A stretch of DNA of 64,000 nucleotides from Variovorax sp. PBS-H4 (GTDB lineage Bacteria > Pseudomonadota > Gammaproteobacteria > Burkholderiales > Burkholderiaceae_C), in assembly GCF_901827205.1 (NCBI RefSeq), contig NZ_LR594675.1, positions 5,884,001-5,948,000 on the forward strand, read 5' to 3'. This document shows positions 60,335 through 64,000 of this stretch, in pieces (position 1 is the stretch's first letter; the number at the start of each line of letters is the position of its first letter). The notes below the pieces were generated by a model. That model did no database searches, was not told the DNA's origin, and saw nothing but the letters and a program-made list of their open reading frames with translations. A program made the translations under genes and the position numbers.

Positions 60335-60371
60335 AGCGCCACGTCGCCCGGAGGCATTCGACGGCAGCGAG

Positions 60372-61139
60372 TCAGGCGGCGCCCGGTGGCTCGGGCCGCA
60401 CGCGCGCAGCGCCCAGCGTTCGCTTGACCTCCGCCGGATCCATCCCGTACATCTCCGCGAACTCGGCGACGCTGCGACCGCTGGCTTCGAAGGCGCGGCG
60501 CAGTGCCTCGCGCTTCGCATTGCGCGCGCCCAACTCTGCAAAGGCCTCGTCGAGAACTGCGTTGGCCGTCTCGTCGTTGCTGCGCACGGCGAGCATGTAG
60601 TCCTCGCGCGAGAGTCCTGATGTCTCGATGGCCGCCATCAAGCGCGTGCGCAACTGCGGGCGCAGGTCTTCGCTGCTGCGCTCCTGGCGCCTGCGGAACA
60701 CTTCGAGGATCGCGTGGTGCACATGCTCCGGCGCGACGGGCTCCACGGGCATGCCGTTCAGGTCATGGCGTGCCTTGCCCGCGGCCACGGCCTCTAGGTA
60801 GCGCGTGGAGCGCGCGTGCAGGCCGAGCGCGACCTTGAGGTCTTCGCGCTTGAATTCGTCGGCGTGCGCCGCGAGCAGGTCCTCGAACACGCCGAGCTTC
60901 AGCGGAAGGAAGCGGGCGCCGAACAGGCCGGGGTAGAGCTCGAACAGCCGCTCGAGCACCGGGTGGGTCTTGCGGGGACGCACGGGCTGCTTGCCCTGCG
61001 CCGGCTGCTGCGTATTCGACTCCTGCTGTGCGGGGCCGGCACGCCGGCGCCTGCGGCCGGCGCGTGCTTGAGGTTCCTTCATCGGCTGCGCGGGCTGCGG
61101 CAACGAAGCGGTTTCGGTGTCTGCTGTGTTCGAAGTCAT
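60372..61139 (-). CDS. ProQ/FinO-family RNA chaperone
   Basis: A 255-residue RNA-binding protein. The basic, Gln/Pro-rich leader (about 1-58, with ARAGRRRRRAGPAQQ) precedes a ProQ/FinO domain at about 59-165 (LERLFELYPGLFGARFLPLK, KVALGLHARSTRYLEAV). A helical C-terminal part of 80 residues is extra. Such proteins bind structured small RNAs and mRNA ends. Beta-proteobacteria commonly carry several, so the symbol proQ is not assigned. Confidence 0.88.
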   Translation of the reverse strand: MTSNTADTETASLPQPAQPMKEPQARAGRRRRRAGPAQQESNTQQPAQGKQPVRPRKTHPVLERLFELYPGLFGARFLPLKLGVFEDLLAAHADEFKREDLKVALGLHARSTRYLEAVAAGKARHDLNGMPVEPVAPEHVHHAILEVFRRRQERSSEDLRPQLRTRLMAAIETSGLSREDYMLAVRSNDETANAVLDEAFAELGARNAKREALRRAFEASGRSVAEFAEMYGMDPAEVKRTLGAARVRPEPPGAA

Positions 61140-61365
61140 GGATGTGGGGCCCTCCCAGGCCAGTTGCGGCACGAAGCGGCGCGGACCCGAACTGTAATGC
61201 CGCCGCGCCATGCCTAGCGGGCGATACAGCCTGCGGCGTGCTCCCTCCTCGTCCTACAGCCATGCGCGGGCCCTGCCGACCCGGGCGGGCATTCATGTGT
61301 TTACGTTTGCAAACACTGGGGCCCCAGTGACCGATCAGAACCATCCACCTTCAAGGAGATTGCTC

Positions 61366-61701
61366 ATGACTTCCCTCACGTTCCGTGACGCGCTGAAAAC
61401 GTCGGTTGCCGCCCTGGCCATTGCAGGTGCAGGCTTTGCCGTCGCCCAGGGCAACCCGCCCACCACCAGTTCGCCCAATCCCGCAACCGGTGCCGGCCAG
61501 CAGGCGCAGGGCACGCAGGGCACACAGGGCACCACACCCATGGGCACCACCGGCACCCCTGCCGCACAGGGCTCCGGCACGATGAACTCCGGTTCCACGG
61601 CCAGCGGCAGCACCTCGGCCAGCGGGAGGATGTCTTCGGCCGACACGACGATGCCAAGGTCTTCCGGCAACACGCGCATGGCGCGCGCTGACCGGAACTG
61701 A
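61366..61701 (+). CDS. Exported low-complexity protein, 111 residues
   Basis: A small secreted protein with a signal peptide ending GFAVAQG. The mature 80 residues are a low-complexity Gly/Ser/Thr/Gln sequence with GTQ repeats and a basic C terminus (GNTRMARADRN). It has a good ribosome binding site (AAGGAG). The function is unknown. It is five bases upstream of the L,D-transpeptidase-like gene, so a periplasmic or cell-wall role is possible. Confidence 0.7.
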   Translation: MTSLTFRDALKTSVAALAIAGAGFAVAQGNPPTTSSPNPATGAGQQAQGTQGTQGTTPMGTTGTPAAQGSGTMNSGSTASGSTSASGRMSSADTTMPRSSGNTRMARADRN

Positions 61702-61706
61702 GCGCC

Positions 61707-62360
61707 ATGGGAAGGTCGCCGACCGCGCGCGCCGCGGCACCCGGCTTCCTCGCGCTGGCCCTGGTCGCCGCTGCGCTGGCGCTGCCAGTGCCGGCGCGGG
61801 CCCAGGGCGAGCTTGCAAGCCTGGTCCAGTGGGTGCGCACCACCGGCGACAACCAGGGCACGCCCTTCGCCGTGGTCGACAAGAAAGGCGCGCGCGTCCA
61901 CGTTTTCGATGCGCATGGAAAGGAGCGGGCGTCAGCGCCGATCCTTCTCGGCCTGGCGCGCGGCGACGACACTGTGCCCGGCATCGGCGATCGTCCCATG
62001 GCCCAGATCCGGCCGGAAGAACGCACGACACCGGCCGGCCGCTTTGCCACCGAGCCGGGCCGCAACCTGCAGGGCGAAGACATCGTGTGGGTCGACTACG
62101 ACGCCGCAGTCTCGATGCACCGCGTGCGTGCCACCAACCCGGCCGAGCGCCGTCTGCAGCGGCTCGCGACGCCCAGTGTCGAGGACAACCGGATTTCTTA
62201 TGGCTGCATCAACGTGCCGGCATCCTTCTACGATGCGCACGTGAAGCCAACGCTCGGCAGACACCCAGGCGTGGTCTACGTGCTGCCGGAAACCCGGCCG
62301 CTCGCAGCGGTGTTCGGTATAGGCACGCCGGTCGGCGCAACGCCGGTGGCGCAGCGCTGA
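61707..62360 (+). CDS. L,D-transpeptidase-like (YkuD-type) exported protein
   Basis: A 217-residue exported protein with a signal peptide (FLALALVAAALALPVPARA). The catalytic signature is His138 in SMHRVRA and Cys167 in RISYGCINVP, in the S/T-x-G-C-x-N form of L,D-transpeptidases. The spacing and the FAVVDKKGARVHVFDAHG start of the fold support it. Such enzymes cross-link peptidoglycan or attach proteins to it. The domain is short, with no LysM or PG-binding module. Confidence 0.82.
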   Translation: MGRSPTARAAAPGFLALALVAAALALPVPARAQGELASLVQWVRTTGDNQGTPFAVVDKKGARVHVFDAHGKERASAPILLGLARGDDTVPGIGDRPMAQIRPEERTTPAGRFATEPGRNLQGEDIVWVDYDAAVSMHRVRATNPAERRLQRLATPSVEDNRISYGCINVPASFYDAHVKPTLGRHPGVVYVLPETRPLAAVFGIGTPVGATPVAQR

Positions 62361-62366
62361 TGCGCG

Positions 62367-63299
62367 TCAGGCGCGCTGCGCGGCTTCGGCCTCGGCGCGC
62401 AGCCACCCGATGAAATCCTGTGCGTCGGCGTTCTGTGCCGCACGACGGGCGCTCTCGATGAAATAAGCCCGGCGCGAGGCCACGTCGGTGCCGAAAGGCG
62501 CCACAAGGCTGCCGTTTTCCACCAGGCCGCGCAGCAACGGCAAACGGCCGATCACCACGCCCTGGCCCGCCACGGCCGCAGCGACGGCGTCGGTGTAGAG
62601 GGTGAAGCGCAGGGAATTCTTCATGCGCAGGCCGGTGAGCCCCATGACCTCGAGCCAAGGCTCCCAGTCGACCGTGGGTGCGTCGTTGTGCTTGGGCATG
62701 TCGATGGTCAGCAGCGTCTGTTCGACGAGGTCGTCCGGCGAACGCAGCAGATCGGCGACCTTCGGGGCGCACAGCGGGATGACCGACTCCTCGAAAAGGG
62801 CAGGGCCGGTGCCGCGCTCGAGCGGCACGAAGCGCACGGCCACGTCGATGCGGCTGCGCTCCAGGTCCAGCACCTCCAGCGTGGCAGAAAGCCGCACATC
62901 GACGCGCGGGTGGTCGGCAGTGAAGCGCGCGAGCCGCGGGATCAGCCAGAAGGACGCAAAGCCCGGCGTGCAGGTGATGGCGACCTGGCGCAGCACCGGC
63001 GCTGCCCGCAATCGCGCCGTGGCGTCGCGCAGGCGCTCCAGGCTTTCGACGACGGCACGCTGCAGCACGCCGCCCGCCTCGGTGAGTGCCAGCGCACGAT
63101 GGCGGCGCTCGAACAACAGCACGCCAACGCTCGCCTCGAGCTGCTGGATTTGCCGGCTGACGGCGGATTGGGTCAGGGAGAGCTCGGCAGCTGCGTGCGT
63201 GAAGCTCAAGGTGCGCGCCGCGGCCTCGAAGCTGCGCAGCAGCTCCAGGGGCGGTAGCCCGGTGCCTTCGACAGGTGGCCTGGCATTCTCTGGACGCAT
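62367..63299 (-). CDS. LysR-family regulator (GcvA-like)
   Basis: A 310-residue LysR regulator. The winged helix is at residues 10-70 (LPPLELLRSFEAAARTLSFT, LSLTQSAVSRQIQQLEASVG). The effector domain follows (RIDVAVRFVPLERG, VIPLCAPKVADL, VAAAVAGQGVVIGRLPLL), resembling GcvA-like regulators. The MRPENARPP start is chosen over the longer open frame. It is divergent from the DUF2917 gene, 82 bases away, an arrangement common in Burkholderiales. Confidence 0.92.
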   Translation of the reverse strand: MRPENARPPVEGTGLPPLELLRSFEAAARTLSFTHAAAELSLTQSAVSRQIQQLEASVGVLLFERRHRALALTEAGGVLQRAVVESLERLRDATARLRAAPVLRQVAITCTPGFASFWLIPRLARFTADHPRVDVRLSATLEVLDLERSRIDVAVRFVPLERGTGPALFEESVIPLCAPKVADLLRSPDDLVEQTLLTIDMPKHNDAPTVDWEPWLEVMGLTGLRMKNSLRFTLYTDAVAAAVAGQGVVIGRLPLLRGLVENGSLVAPFGTDVASRRAYFIESARRAAQNADAQDFIGWLRAEAEAAQRA

Positions 63300-63381
63300 G
63301 CAACGAGTTCCATATGACCGTGTGACGACGGACCTTCGGCCCACTATATTCATTCCAGAGCCGAATGCAAAGGAGTCCGCC

Positions 63382-63693
63382 ATGAACACCACCCCCGCCT
63401 GCTTCCAGCTCAGCCTGGCCAAGCGCACCATCTTCACGCTGCCCGATGCAGCCGGTGTGGAAATCGAATGCCGCAGCGGCAGCGTGTGGGTCACGGTGGA
63501 CCATGATCTGCGCGACATCGTGCTGGCACCGGGCGAGCGATTCGAAGGCGACCAGCACCGGCGCCTGCTGGTGTCGGCGCTGGAGCCCTCGTGCATCACG
63601 GTGTCGGGCCCGCAGCCGGCGGTGCCGACGCCGCAGGAGCAACCTGCGCGGTCACTCTGGCGGCTGCGGTCGCACGGAATGTCCCCGGCTTGA
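63382..63693 (+). CDS. DUF2917 protein
   Basis: A 103-residue protein with the DUF2917 core at about residues 15-70 (GVEIECRSGSVWVTVDHDLR, LAPGERFEGDQHRRLLVSAL). A small beta fold is likely and the function is unknown. AAGGAG precedes the ATG. It is a frequent neighbour of LysR genes and may be under the control of the divergent one. Confidence 0.88.
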   Translation: MNTTPACFQLSLAKRTIFTLPDAAGVEIECRSGSVWVTVDHDLRDIVLAPGERFEGDQHRRLLVSALEPSCITVSGPQPAVPTPQEQPARSLWRLRSHGMSPA

Positions 63694-63715
63694 CGTGGGC
63701 GCTCGCCCGGATGGG

Positions 63716-64000
63716 CTAGCAGGGCGCTGAAAGCAGACCGAGGATCAGGTCGCGCACCCAGCGCTGCGCACTCGAGGCCCGCTCGGAGCCGCGCGACAGG
63801 AGCACGATCCGCACCGGGTCGATCCCGAACGGCGGCGGCTGCAGCACGATGGATTTGGCCGCACTCCCTTCAGGATCGGAGAACACGCCGCGCGCGAGCG
63901 TGGCGACCAGACCCGAGCCTTCCAGCATGGCCGGCACGCGCAGGAAACTCGGGACGATGCAGCGGATGTCCCGTCGGTGCCCCGCTGCCTTGAGCACCGC
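63716..64000 (-). CDS. LysR-type regulator, C-terminal part (cut by window edge)
   Basis: The last 94 residues of a LysR effector domain are visible: RDIRCIVPSFLRVPAMLEGS, GLVATLARGVF, then IVLLSRGSERASSAQRWVRD and a terminal helix. The reading frame continues past the window edge, so the DNA-binding domain lies outside. The family assignment rests on the characteristic ending and is fairly firm. Confidence 0.8.
   Translation of the reverse strand, partial: AVLKAAGHRRDIRCIVPSFLRVPAMLEGSGLVATLARGVFSDPEGSAAKSIVLQPPPFGIDPVRIVLLSRGSERASSAQRWVRDLILGLLSAPC

Noticed and set aside
1..64000. CRISPR arrays, rRNA, tRNA genes and insertion sequences
   Set aside because: I found no regularly spaced repeats, no tRNA-like cloverleaf and no transposase motif anywhere in the window by reading.

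Overview
This is a GC-rich, gene-dense bacterial chromosome segment of about 64 kb. Gene content points to a beta-proteobacterium of the Comamonadaceae, most like Variovorax. The pointers are an orphan periplasmic binding protein of the Bug/tripartite tricarboxylate type, the class II aldolase plus TRAP-receptor pair, LysR next to DUF2917, CaiB-type CoA-transferase next to an HMG-CoA-lyase-like enzyme, LpxO, and malate synthase G. The assignment is inferred from gene content only. I see no rRNA, tRNA, CRISPR array, insertion sequence or phage.

Layout. 1-2.8 kb: a two-component pair (kinase cut by the window edge) divergent from an RlmL-type rRNA methyltransferase. 2.8-8.6 kb: an accessory stretch with a GNAT enzyme, a CBS protein, a 961-residue fusion of peptidoglycan-binding, GH19, papain-like and alpha/beta-hydrolase domains, an AT-richer gap and a solitary PIN protein. 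8.7-13.6 kb: mostly housekeeping (kinase-like protein, YecA/SEC-C protein, MFS carrier, small acetyltransferase, NTF2-like protein, pncC-pgpA). 13.7-18.6 kb: an Ig-like lipoprotein, a small protein with a paralogue at 45.4 kb, and a second response regulator/hybrid kinase pair. 18.7-25 kb: PEP-mutase-like enzyme, a cupin repressor divergent from an aldolase/TRAP-receptor pair across two matching palindromes, lpxO, and an XRE regulator divergent from a small outer-membrane beta-barrel.

25-37 kb: a coupled antiporter-ybdK-thiL operon, apaG, rpe, an aspartoacylase-like enzyme, ligD, a transglutaminase-like protein and katE preceded by a 46-codon membrane peptide. 37-42.2 kb: a glucarate catabolic operon (binding protein, gudD, HpcH/HpaI aldolase, tartronate semialdehyde reductase) under a LacI regulator, with three copies of its likely operator. 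42.3-45.3 kb: a Ser/Thr kinase coupled to an OmpA-like lipoprotein. 46.4-49.5 kb: a 168-residue protein that reads like a type III secretion chaperone, followed on the same strand by an unknown 816-residue protein; a HrpL-type promoter candidate lies upstream. 49.7-64 kb: chrA, CaiB/HMG-CoA-lyase pair, a nucleotide-carrier-like MFS protein with a coupled aldo/keto reductase and a decayed gene, hisC, glcB, a hotdog protein, an SMR exporter of the Gdx type, a ProQ/FinO protein, an L,D-transpeptidase-like protein, a LysR regulator, DUF2917 and a cut LysR gene.

The strongest candidates for something undescribed are the chaperone/816-residue pair (possible secreted effector module away from any visible secretion genes) and the four-domain lytic fusion at 4.6-7.5 kb. 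The kinase/OmpA-lipoprotein pair is next. All functional statements come from reading motifs and gene order; no database search was run.
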